DNA of 64,000 bases from Azospirillum oleiclasticum (GTDB lineage Bacteria; Pseudomonadota; Alphaproteobacteria; Azospirillales; Azospirillaceae), in contig NZ_JABFFR010000036.1 of NCBI RefSeq assembly GCF_013423485.1, positions 1 to 64,000 of the forward strand, read 5' to 3'. Made by a program: the position numbers and the translations under genes. This document shows positions 7,954-15,379 of the stretch, piece by piece; the stretch's first letter is position 1, and every line of letters begins with the position of its first letter. A model generated the notes under the pieces. It was not told the DNA's origin and did not search any database. It saw only the letters and a list, made by a program, of their open reading frames with translations.

Positions 7954-8931
7954 ATGAGCGATTTTCGCGACACCATCAAGCGCATCAACGCCTGGCGCAG
8001 CGAGCACCCGGACGCGACCGGCGTCAAGATCAACCTCTACAAGCCGGTGGAGGTCGAGGCCGTGGCGCTCGCCGTGCGCCAGCATCCGGAGCTGGCCGAC
8101 GCGTGCCGGGTCGAGTGCGTGATGCAGTCCGACTCCTTCCACAACACGCACCTCGCCCGAGCGTCCACCGTGGTGAAGGATGGCGAGCACGAGCTGCTGT
8201 TCGATTTCGTCCGGTCGATGACCAAGGACACCGCCATCGAGCTGCGCCGCCGCTTCCCCGACCCGCTGACCCGCCCGTTCCTGATGGGCGACATGCCGGA
8301 CGGCCCGGCGCGCGCGGTCGACACCTGCCTCGCCGCGGCGGAGGAGCTGATGGCGTCGGGCTCCGACTGCATCAAGCTCGAAGTGACCAGCCCCGCCGTC
8401 TTCGACGCCATCGAGGCGCTGAGCAGCCGCGGCATCCCGGTGATCGGCCACATCGGCTACACCCCGCAGGCCGGCCAGGACAGCAACCGCCGCCACGGCG
8501 CCACGCTGGACGACGCGCACGACTTCTTCGCCAAGGCGCGCGCCATCCGCGAGCGCGGCGGCTGCGGCATGGTTATGGAGCGCGTGGCGCTGGAAGTCGC
8601 CGATGCCCTCAGCGCCAACGCGCCGGACGACTTCTACACCTGCTGCATCTTCACCGGCCGGCCGCGGCGCTGCGGCCAGTCGCTGAACATCTTCGATTCG
8701 ATCATCAAGCCGGACTTCAAGGGCGTGAAGTTCTTCCCGCCCACCGCGAAGTACACGCGCGAGCAGTTCATCGACGTCTACACGCCGGAGATCATCGCCG
8801 TGCATCTGGCCGAGCTGATGGCGCTGACCGCCCGCGGCGAGTTCCCGGTCGCCCCGAAGTCGCCGCTGTCGACGGCCGATGCCGAGGCCATCGCGACCAT
8901 CAACCCGTGGAAGGAGCTGGCGCTCGCCTGA
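7954..8931 (+). CDS. PanB-like protein (ketopantoate hydroxymethyltransferase / PEP-mutase superfamily)
   Basis: A 325-residue cytosolic protein. The central part follows the PanB beta-barrel pattern: MGDMP near residue 111, a GSDCIKLE strand, then IPVIGHIGYTPQ, the signature of 3-methyl-2-oxobutanoate hydroxymethyltransferase, and CGMVMERV for the substrate-binding Glu strand. The N-terminus (INAWRSEHPD...) and the C-terminal 60 residues differ from PanB, and no panC is adjacent, so pantothenate synthesis is not assured. The protein may act on a related 2-oxo acid. ATG 7954 follows CGGAG. The gene stands alone between two strong terminators. Confidence 0.6.
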   Translation: MSDFRDTIKRINAWRSEHPDATGVKINLYKPVEVEAVALAVRQHPELADACRVECVMQSDSFHNTHLARASTVVKDGEHELLFDFVRSMTKDTAIELRRRFPDPLTRPFLMGDMPDGPARAVDTCLAAAEELMASGSDCIKLEVTSPAVFDAIEALSSRGIPVIGHIGYTPQAGQDSNRRHGATLDDAHDFFAKARAIRERGGCGMVMERVALEVADALSANAPDDFYTCCIFTGRPRRCGQSLNIFDSIIKPDFKGVKFFPPTAKYTREQFIDVYTPEIIAVHLAELMALTARGEFPVAPKSPLSTADAEAIATINPWKELALA

Positions 8932-8948
8932 CCGGCCGGGTAACGCCT

Positions 8949-8988
8949 ACGAAAAACCCCGCCCTCGTGAGGGGGCGGGGTTTTTCGT
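8949..8988. terminator. Bidirectional terminator between PanB-like and HD-GYP genes
   Basis: Long perfect stem ACGAAAAACCCCGCCC (8949-8964) pairs with 8973-8988 across an eight-base loop. The A-run on the left arm and T-run on the right make it work in both directions, serving the convergent genes ending at 8931 (+) and 9004 (-). Confidence 0.92.
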
Positions 8989-9003
8989 GTGGGGGCGAAC
9001 CCG

Positions 9004-10683
9004 CTACCGGTGCGTGTCCATGTTGGCGTCGACCGTCTCGTTCGGCATGCCGCGGATCAGGCGGGTGGCGAGCGCCATCAGGCGGGGGCCGACGCCGCGG
9101 TCGGCGGGCAGCGCCTTCGGGGTCGGGAAGAATTGCGGCTCGCTCTTCAGGATGTCGCCGATGGCCTCGACGAAGGCCTCCACGACCTTCGGATCGAACT
9201 CCTTGCCGGCGCGCTCCCGCAGCCAGCGGAGCGCGTCCGGCACCGGCCAAGCGGTGCGGTGCACGCGGTCGGTGACCAGCGCGTCGAAGATGTCCACCAC
9301 CCCCGCGATGCGGGCGGACACCGGCACCGCGTCGCCCTTCAGCCGGTCGGGATAGCCGGAGCCGTCGTAGCGCTCGTGGTGGCCGCGGGCGATGTCCGCC
9401 GCCACCGACAGCAGGCTGCGGCCGCTGAGCGGGGTGGCGGCGGTGCGCAGGATGTCGTGGCCGATCTTGGGATGGAGATGGATGACCTGGTAGTCGTCCT
9501 CCATCAGCTCGTCCACATTGGACAGGATGCTCTCCGGGATGCGGTAGAGCCCGATGTCGTGCAGCGTGCTGGCCAGCCCGATCTGCTCCACCAGATAGCG
9601 GTCGACTTCCCGAGGGTAGAACTGGCGCTCCAGCATCTTCGCGGCGGTCGCCGTGCACATCCGCTCGAAGCGGCTGAGATGGCCGCTGTCGGACTGGTCG
9701 CTGTGGTCGGCGATGCTGGCGAAGGCGCGCACGGTGGCCTGCTGGGCGGCGTTCAGCTCCTCCGTCAGCAGCAGGTTGTTGAGCGCGGTGGCCGCCTTGT
9801 CGCGGAAGACTTCAACCAGCTTGCGGTCGATGGGCACCGAGTCGGGCGCCCGCTCGGCGTAGGCGACGACCAGCACGTCGCTGCGGGCCTGGATGCGGAA
9901 CAGGCAATGTTCCGGCGTGTGGACCGTCTCCCCCGTCGCCGCCACGCGGCGCACCGCGTTGACCACGGCCTCGTCCTGCACCTGGTCGAGCGGCGCCCGC
10001 ATCCAGGGCATGAAGCGCCCGGACGCCGCCTTCACCCGCAGATCGGGGCCGTCGCGGTTGGGGTCGCGCACGCACAGCAGGCTGTTGCGCCCGTGGTCCA
10101 GCATCGCGTCGAGCTGGAGCAGCATGTTGAAGTAGAACATGGACTGCGACTTCAGGGCGAAGATGCCCGTGGTCGCCACCATCATCTTGTAGTTGCTCTC
10201 CAGCGTCAGGGCGCTGGCGTAGGCGCGCAGCGACTCGATCACCACCGTGCACAGCCGGTCGCCGGTCAGCTCCGCCCGGGTGCGGAACTCGTTGATCTCG
10301 TGCTGGAGCACCACCGCCCGCTCGAAGGCGCCGTCGGCCCGGTCGGCGCACACGACGACCCGCATCCTCTGGTTGCCGAGCGTGCCGCGCAGATGCTCGA
10401 CCAGCTCCAGCTCCGCCTCGTCGCCGTTGGGCTCGACCGTCAGCAGGACCATGGCGATGTTCGGCCGCGCCGCCAGCACCGCCTTGGCGTCGACCGGCGA
10501 CCGTGCGGCCAGGAGCTCCACCCCGGCATCACGGAAGACAAGGTCGCGCAGCGCCGACCGGCAGCGTTCATGGAACGCCTCGTCACCATCGACGATCAGC
10601 AGTTTCCAGGCCGTTTCGGCCCGCCGCTCCGCGCCGTCGCCATCCGGGGGGGGAGCATCCGTTTCCGAGTTCGACGCGCTCAT
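9004..10683 (-). CDS. RpfG-type HD-GYP protein with degenerate receiver and DUF3369
   Basis: A 559-residue cytosolic protein predicted to hydrolyse cyclic di-GMP. Order: a receiver-like domain (about 26-145), a DUF3369/GAF-like sensor (about 165-320) and a C-terminal HD-GYP domain (about 335-500). The HD-GYP core is intact, with LASTLHDIGLYRIPESIL, the paired HH in HHERYDGSGYP and a downstream DIFDALV. The receiver aligns with the DUF3369 response-regulator family, but the phospho-acceptor position is Thr82 (MVLLTVEP instead of the usual LLDVVME) and the acidic pair reads VDGDE, so it is probably not phosphorylated. It ends at the shared bidirectional terminator. Start ATG 10683 has no strong ribosome site in view. 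Confidence 0.88.
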   Translation of the reverse strand: MSASNSETDAPPPDGDGAERRAETAWKLLIVDGDEAFHERCRSALRDLVFRDAGVELLAARSPVDAKAVLAARPNIAMVLLTVEPNGDEAELELVEHLRGTLGNQRMRVVVCADRADGAFERAVVLQHEINEFRTRAELTGDRLCTVVIESLRAYASALTLESNYKMMVATTGIFALKSQSMFYFNMLLQLDAMLDHGRNSLLCVRDPNRDGPDLRVKAASGRFMPWMRAPLDQVQDEAVVNAVRRVAATGETVHTPEHCLFRIQARSDVLVVAYAERAPDSVPIDRKLVEVFRDKAATALNNLLLTEELNAAQQATVRAFASIADHSDQSDSGHLSRFERMCTATAAKMLERQFYPREVDRYLVEQIGLASTLHDIGLYRIPESILSNVDELMEDDYQVIHLHPKIGHDILRTAATPLSGRSLLSVAADIARGHHERYDGSGYPDRLKGDAVPVSARIAGVVDIFDALVTDRVHRTAWPVPDALRWLRERAGKEFDPKVVEAFVEAIGDILKSEPQFFPTPKALPADRGVGPRLMALATRLIRGMPNETVDANMDTHR

Positions 10684-11144
10684 GACCGATCCTGAATTCT
10701 GCGGTTGCCGCGCCGCGCGGAAAAACGCACCGGGACGGCGACCATGGTGCGACCATAGACGATGAATTGGATAATTTGCACTGGATTTTCTCGCATACGG
10801 CGGGCATCATCCGCAAGCGTATCGGCCTAACCGCGTATGCATCCTGTCTTGTTCGGGGTAATCGCGGCCGGCTTGGTCCGTCCACAGCCGGCCCTTGCAA
10901 GTCCTTCTTGGTTCGCAGGGCTGCGTACACAACCGTTGGCTGGTGCATTTTGGCGATGGGTGGCGTTCCATTGGTCGGGTTGCGGGGCATGACTTTGGCG
11001 GCGCGAGGCACGCCGCGGCCTGCCCGCGTCCGGGCGGGCATGGTTCCGGCGGATCGCTCCGATCGGATCCGGCGCCCCCGCACCGGCCGCAGCCCCCTCT
11101 GACCGCGCCCACCCCCACCACGATGTGATCAGGCAGCGATCCCC
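10684..11144. other. Intergenic region between divergent HD-GYP and membrane-protein genes
   Basis: About 460 bases separating two divergent genes. It probably contains both promoters; the AT-rich stretch near 10760-10800 (GATAATTTGC, TTTTCTCGCATA) is the likeliest. One open frame at 10767-11102 was judged non-coding because its residue composition is typical of translated GC-rich spacer. No repeats, RNA genes or recognisable operators were found. Confidence 0.4.
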
Positions 11145-12527
11145 ATGACGCAAACCCTCGCCCCTGCGGCCGTCCCCAGACTGCCGGTGCCGTCCTGGTC
11201 GGTCCAGAAGACGGTCAACGCCGGCATCCGGCCGATCCTGGCGGCGGTGGCGGTTCTGCAGTTCGCGTCGCTGGTCTATCACCCGCTGGCCGGGCCGCTG
11301 CACATGGCGATGGCGGCGCTGCTGCTGCTGTTCCTGCCGCTGGCCGCGGCCAAGGCGCGGCGCTTCAGCCTGATCCTGTTCGGGGTGATCGCCGCCATCG
11401 TAACCGTGCTGGCGGTGCGCAGCGGGCGCTACGACCTGGTGTTCGACGGGCTGTCGCACGTCGGCTCCTTCGCCGCCTTCCTGGCCGCCTTGCAGCTCCT
11501 GCGCGTCGCCGCGAACCAGAGTGCGGCGGTGCGCCGCGTCAAGGGCCGCTTCCTGCGACTGGAACCGAACGAGGTGGTGGGCGGCTTCACGGTCGGGGCG
11601 GCCGGGCTCGGCTCCTTCCTGTCGGTCGGCGCGCACGCGGTGCTGGCCCCGCTGGTCGGTCCCGACAGCCCCATGCAGGACCGGCTCCAGGCGGCGCTGG
11701 CCTCGATCCGCGGCATCAGCTTCGCCGCCTTCTGGTCGCCACTGTTCATCGCCATCGCCTTCGTGACCAACCGCATGCCCGACGTGAATGTCGGCTCCAT
11801 CGTCGTCATCGGGCTGGCGGTGGCGCTGGTGTCGCTGACCGCCGACCTGCTGGTCTCCGGCACCCGCCCGCGGGAGCTCCGGCGTATCCTGCACGGGCTG
11901 CAACCGCTGCTGCGCGGTGGGGTGGTGCTGGCGGTGGCGCTGGTGGCGGTCGCCCAGTTCCTGGGCGTGACCGCCATGGAAACGGTGGTCATCGCATTGC
12001 CGGTGCTGTGTCTGGCCTTCCTGTCGCTGGGCTCGCGCGACACGCGGCGGCGGGCGCTGCGCACCTCCTACAACAACCTCGCCAACGTCAGCGACGAGGT
12101 GATGCTGGTGACGGCTGCTGTGGTCTTCTCCACCATGCTGGCCGGGGTGCCCTACCTGACCGACCTCGTCGGCCCCTGGCTCGGCGGGCTGCCGGCCGGG
12201 GTTGTGCTGGTGGTGGCCATCGTCTTCATGCTGGCGGCGGGTGCGGTCGGGCTGCACCCGTCGATCTCCGCCGCCCTCATCATCAGCACCTTCGCCAACC
12301 TGCCCGACGCGGTGAGCCGGCTGGCTCTGGCCGAGGCGATCATCATCGCCTGGGCGCTGGCGGCGGTGATCTCGCCGGTCGGCATGACGGTGATGGTCGC
12401 CGCCCAGATGTTCCGCGTCCCCTACCAGAGCCTGATCCTGAGCCGCAACCTGGTGACCACGCTCATCATCAGCGTCGCCACCGCCATCGGCCTGACCCTG
12501 CTGGATCTGTATCTGCGCGGCCTGTGA
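11145..12527 (+). CDS. Polytopic inner-membrane protein, transporter-like
   Basis: A 460-residue protein with roughly eleven to twelve hydrophobic segments covering most of its length after a short N-terminal cytosolic tail. A re-entrant-looking VGLHPSISAALIISTF segment with Pro and Ser is reminiscent of the ion-transporter superfamily (TRAP large subunit/citrate carriers), and YNNLANVSDEVML in the middle is unusually polar between helices. I do not recognise the family with certainty, so the substrate is unknown. It is preceded by a long gene-free region and ends 12 bases before the convergent potassium-channel gene. A dedicated search of the HPSISAAL region against ion-transporter families would test the assignment. 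Confidence 0.7.
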   Translation: MTQTLAPAAVPRLPVPSWSVQKTVNAGIRPILAAVAVLQFASLVYHPLAGPLHMAMAALLLLFLPLAAAKARRFSLILFGVIAAIVTVLAVRSGRYDLVFDGLSHVGSFAAFLAALQLLRVAANQSAAVRRVKGRFLRLEPNEVVGGFTVGAAGLGSFLSVGAHAVLAPLVGPDSPMQDRLQAALASIRGISFAAFWSPLFIAIAFVTNRMPDVNVGSIVVIGLAVALVSLTADLLVSGTRPRELRRILHGLQPLLRGGVVLAVALVAVAQFLGVTAMETVVIALPVLCLAFLSLGSRDTRRRALRTSYNNLANVSDEVMLVTAAVVFSTMLAGVPYLTDLVGPWLGGLPAGVVLVVAIVFMLAAGAVGLHPSISAALIISTFANLPDAVSRLALAEAIIIAWALAAVISPVGMTVMVAAQMFRVPYQSLILSRNLVTTLIISVATAIGLTLLDLYLRGL

Positions 12528-12539
12528 GGTTTGCTGGGT

Positions 12540-13604
12540 TTACGCCTCCTTCGGCACGGTGATCAGCAGCAGCGTGTCGCCGCGCTGCACGATGTAGCGT
12601 TCGCGCTCGCTGAAGGGGATGTCGCGCCCCTGGCTGTGGATCTGCACGACGATCCCGCCGCCCACCTCGGCCATCCGCTTGCCGATGTCGGCCTCCGCGG
12701 CCGGGCGCTCGTGCAGCTCCACCTTGCCGGCGGCCGACATCAGGTCGCACAGGAAGGGGGCGGCGTGGGCGGTGCCGATCGCGTCGGCCAGCAGATAGCC
12801 GCCGATGCGCGGCGGCGAGATCACCGTGTCGGCGCCGCTGAGGCGGGCCAGCTTGATGTTCTCCTCCTCCCGGATGCTGGCGACGATCCGGGTGTCGGGG
12901 GCCAGGTGGCGGACGGTCAGCACCACCAGGATGGTGGTGTCGTCGCGCCCGGCGGTGACCAGCACGGCCTTGGCGCGGTCCACGCAGGCCAGCCCCAGCA
13001 ACGCCTCGCTGTCGGCGTCGCCGCGCAGGCCGATCAGCCCCGCCTCCGCCGCCAGCCGGATGCGCTCCTCCGACTGGTCGATGGCGACGATGCGGTCGAG
13101 CGGCTGGCCGCGCGCCACGATCTCGTCGGCGGCGATGGCGCCGCTGCGCCCGTAGCCGCAGAGGATCACGTGGTCCTTCATGTTGGCCTGGATGCGGCTC
13201 ATGCGGAAATCCTCCACGATCCTCTGCACCACGAACTCGTAGGCGGTGCCCAGGAAGATGAACCAGATGAAGATGCGGATGGGCGTCACGGCGAAGGCGT
13301 CGATCAGCCGCGCGGTCTGGCTGACCGGCACGATGTCGCCGTAGCCCACCGTGGTCACCGTGATCATCGCGAAATAGAGCACGTCGCCGAAGCTGATGTG
13401 ATCGTCCAGATTGTCCTTCAGGCCGTCGCGGTCGAACCAGAAGACCGCGACCACGGTGATCAGCAGAGCGATGACGATGCCGCCGCGCACGGCCAGCGTC
13501 TTCTCCGGCGACAGGCCGCTGCGGATGTGCAGGATGCGGCCGCGGCGCGTGGTGCCCCGCTTCCCCCAACCCCGCCGCCGTTTCGTACCGCCCGTCTCGC
13601 TCAT
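12540..13604 (-). CDS. Potassium channel protein with TrkA-N (RCK) domain
   Basis: A 354-residue ligand-gated K+ channel subunit. After a basic N-terminus, helix 1 (TLAVRGGIVIALLITVVAVF) is followed by the pore loop with the selectivity filter TVTTVGYGD, then helix 2 (IFIWFIFLGTAYEFVV). The cytosolic RCK/TrkA-N domain begins at HVILCGYGRSG, a Rossmann nucleotide-binding loop, and a TrkA-C-like part closes the protein (GGGIVVQIHSQGRD, RGDTLLLITVP). This is the MthK/Kch architecture with a full-length C-terminus. The start at ATG 13604 is placed by domain layout; longer in-frame starts add Arg/Pro-rich sequence that looks untranslated. Convergent with the membrane protein. Confidence 0.9.
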   Translation of the reverse strand: MSETGGTKRRRGWGKRGTTRRGRILHIRSGLSPEKTLAVRGGIVIALLITVVAVFWFDRDGLKDNLDDHISFGDVLYFAMITVTTVGYGDIVPVSQTARLIDAFAVTPIRIFIWFIFLGTAYEFVVQRIVEDFRMSRIQANMKDHVILCGYGRSGAIAADEIVARGQPLDRIVAIDQSEERIRLAAEAGLIGLRGDADSEALLGLACVDRAKAVLVTAGRDDTTILVVLTVRHLAPDTRIVASIREEENIKLARLSGADTVISPPRIGGYLLADAIGTAHAAPFLCDLMSAAGKVELHERPAAEADIGKRMAEVGGGIVVQIHSQGRDIPFSERERYIVQRGDTLLLITVPKEA

Positions 13605-13747
13605 GCTGCAACAATGGGCGAGGGGCGGCGGCTGTTCCCGCCGCATTTCTGCCCAGCCTGCCGCCGTCCTGACCGCAGGCGCCCGAATCATGGGCAATCG
13701 GAGGCCGCGTGCATACTTGCGACCCTTGCCGACGCTCGATTGCCGCG

Positions 13748-13764
13748 TTGGCACGCGGCTTGCG
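13748..13764 (+). promoter_or_regulatory. Sigma54 (RpoN) promoter of the guanidine operon
   Basis: TTGGCACGCGGCTTGCG matches the -24/-12 element: TTGGCACG, four bases, TTGC, with GG (13750-13751) and GC (13762-13763) exactly ten bases apart. Predicted transcription start is near 13775, immediately before the riboswitch. This implies RpoN-dependent, probably NtrC-type nitrogen control. An enhancer site for the activator was not identified. Confidence 0.75.
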
Positions 13765-13774
13765 ACCAATCCGG

Positions 13775-13900
13775 TGATAGCCGCTAGGGTTCCGGCCGGT
13801 CACGGGGTTCGCCTCATGACCGGTGTGACTGGTCCGAGAGCGGCCCCCGTCCGGTGAACAGCGGGCGGGCACACGGCGGGACAAAAGCCCGGGAGGTCTC
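13775..13900 (+). promoter_or_regulatory. Guanidine-I (ykkC) riboswitch
   Basis: The leader contains the hallmark conserved blocks of the ykkC/guanidine-I aptamer in the right order: GCTAGGGTTCCGG (13783-13795), ACTGGTCCGAGAG (13828-13840), and CACACGGCGGGACAAAAGCC (13870-13889) running into CGGGAGG. Variable stems between them pair locally. It sits between a sigma54 start site and the DUF1989/carboxylase operon, the classic gene context of this class. Downstream, CCTCC at 13961-13965 can pair with the Shine-Dalgarno GGAGG at 13980-13984, so translational control is plausible; no obvious U-run terminator was seen. Confidence 0.9.
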
Positions 13901-13990
13901 GAACACGGAGGATGCGGCTCCGGTGGGGACTCTCCCGAGGGCTGCCCCAGGGCCGCCATGCCTCCGACGCACGGACGAAGGAGGTTTGGG

Positions 13991-14716
13991 ATGAACCCGC
14001 AAGAGGTCCTGTACGAGGACGTGATCCCCGGCGGCAAACACTGGTCCTTCACCCTCAGGCGCGGCACCGTCCTGCGCCTGATCGACACGGAGGGCGGGGC
14101 CAATGTGGGGATGCTGTTCCACAACCCGCAGAACCCGCTGGAGCGCTACAACGCGCCCGACACGCTGAAGTGCCAGCACACCTTCAAGCTGACCGCCGGC
14201 CACTGCCTCTATTCCGACATGGGGCGGATCTTCTGCTCGATCATCGAGGACACCGCCGGCTGGCACGACACCGTCTGCGGCAACATCACCAAGGCCATGG
14301 TGAGGGAGCGCTGGGGCCTGACGAGCTACCAGGAGCACCGCAACGACTGGACCCAGAACGGCCACGACAGCTTCCTCGTGGAGGGCGCCAAGTACGGGCT
14401 GGGCCGCCGCGACCTCGCCGCCAACGTCAACTGGTTCAGCAAGGTCCACACGGAGGAGGACGGGACGCTGGTCTTCGACGCCGACGCAGCGAAGCCGGGC
14501 GCTCACGTTGACCTGCGCTTCGAGATGGACACGCTGGTGCTGTTCCACACCTGCCCGCACCCGCTGAACCCGGCGGCGGAATACCCGCGCAAGCCCGTCA
14601 CCTATCAGCTCCGCACGGCACCGCCGGTGGCCGAGGACGACCCCTGCCGGCTGTCCCGGCCGGAAAACGGGCGCGGCTTCGCCAACAACCGCCTCCACCA
14701 CCTCTGCGGCTGCTGA
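13991..14716 (+). CDS. DUF1989 urea/guanidine carboxylase-associated protein 1 (carboxyguanidine deiminase subunit)
   Basis: First structural gene after the guanidine riboswitch; 241 residues of the UAAP1/DUF1989 type. Such pairs (CgdA/CgdB) have been shown to deiminate carboxyguanidine, the product of guanidine carboxylase, toward allophanate. Features include EDVIPGGKHWSFTLRRGT, NVGMLFHNPQNPLERYNAPDTLK, the metal-type segment DSFLVEGAKYGLGRRDLAANVNW interrupted by short turns, and a C-terminal HTCPHPLNP. The C-terminus ends with HHLCGC. ATG 13991 follows AAGGAGG perfectly. It lies 15 bases before its paralog and is co-transcribed with it. Which CgdA/B label applies cannot be decided from sequence alone. 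Confidence 0.88.
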   Translation: MNPQEVLYEDVIPGGKHWSFTLRRGTVLRLIDTEGGANVGMLFHNPQNPLERYNAPDTLKCQHTFKLTAGHCLYSDMGRIFCSIIEDTAGWHDTVCGNITKAMVRERWGLTSYQEHRNDWTQNGHDSFLVEGAKYGLGRRDLAANVNWFSKVHTEEDGTLVFDADAAKPGAHVDLRFEMDTLVLFHTCPHPLNPAAEYPRKPVTYQLRTAPPVAEDDPCRLSRPENGRGFANNRLHHLCGC

Positions 14717-14731
14717 CGGGGGACCGGGACG

Positions 14732-15379
14732 ATGATCAGGGAAAGTGCGCTCACCCCCGACACCGCCGCCTACCGCAAGGTGGTGCCGGCCGGCAACTAC
14801 TGGATCCACACCGTGCGCAAGGGCCAGACCTTCCGCATCCTCGACCTGGAGGGCAACCAGGCGGCCGACACGCTGTTCTACAGCGCCGCCGACCCGGCCG
14901 AACGCTACAGCGCGGTCGACACCGTGCGCGCCCAGCGCAACGTGTACCTCACCGTCGGGACGAAACTGATGTCCACCGAGGGCAACCCCATGCTGGAGAT
15001 CACCGCCGACACGGTCGGGCGGCACGACACGCTGGGCGGCGCCTGCGCCACGGAATCCAACACCGTGCGCTACGCGCTGGAGAAGAAGACCATGCACGCC
15101 TGCCGTGACAGCTACCTGCTGGCGGTGACGGAGAACGAGGGCTTCGGCCTGACCAAGCGCGACATCACCCACAACATCAACTTCTTCATGAATGTGCCGG
15201 TGACACCCGATGGCGGGCTGACCTTCGAGGACGGGCTGAGCGCCCCCGGAAAATACGTGGAGATGCTGGCGCTGATGGACGTGATCGTCCTCATCTCCAA
15301 CTGCCCGCAGCTCAACAACCCCTGCAACGGCTACAACCCCACCCCCATCGAGGTCCTGGTCTGGGACGCCGCGGCATGA
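14732..15379 (+). CDS. DUF1989 urea/guanidine carboxylase-associated protein 2 (carboxyguanidine deiminase subunit)
   Basis: A 215-residue paralog of the preceding gene (UAAP2 type). It shares the pattern [39 protein letters not shown], then [11 protein letters not shown], a Cys-containing CRDSYLLAV and [15 protein letters not shown], and ends with [19 protein letters not shown]. Together with its partner it is expected to form the heteromeric carboxyguanidine deiminase that acts after the carboxylase. The stop codon overlaps the start of the carboxylase gene (ATGA at 15376-15379), showing translational coupling. GGGGGA precedes the ATG. Confidence 0.88.
   Translation: MIRESALTPDTAAYRKVVPAGNYWIHTVRKGQTFRILDLEGNQAADTLFYSAADPAERYSAVDTVRAQRNVYLTVGTKLMSTEGNPMLEITADTVGRHDTLGGACATESNTVRYALEKKTMHACRDSYLLAVTENEGFGLTKRDITHNINFFMNVPVTPDGGLTFEDGLSAPGKYVEMLALMDVIVLISNCPQLNNPCNGYNPTPIEVLVWDAAA

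Noticed and set aside
10767-11102. Plus-strand open frame of 111 codons in the spacer before the membrane protein gene
   Set aside because: Arg/Pro/Gly-rich translation with no ribosome site or conserved feature; looks like spacer.
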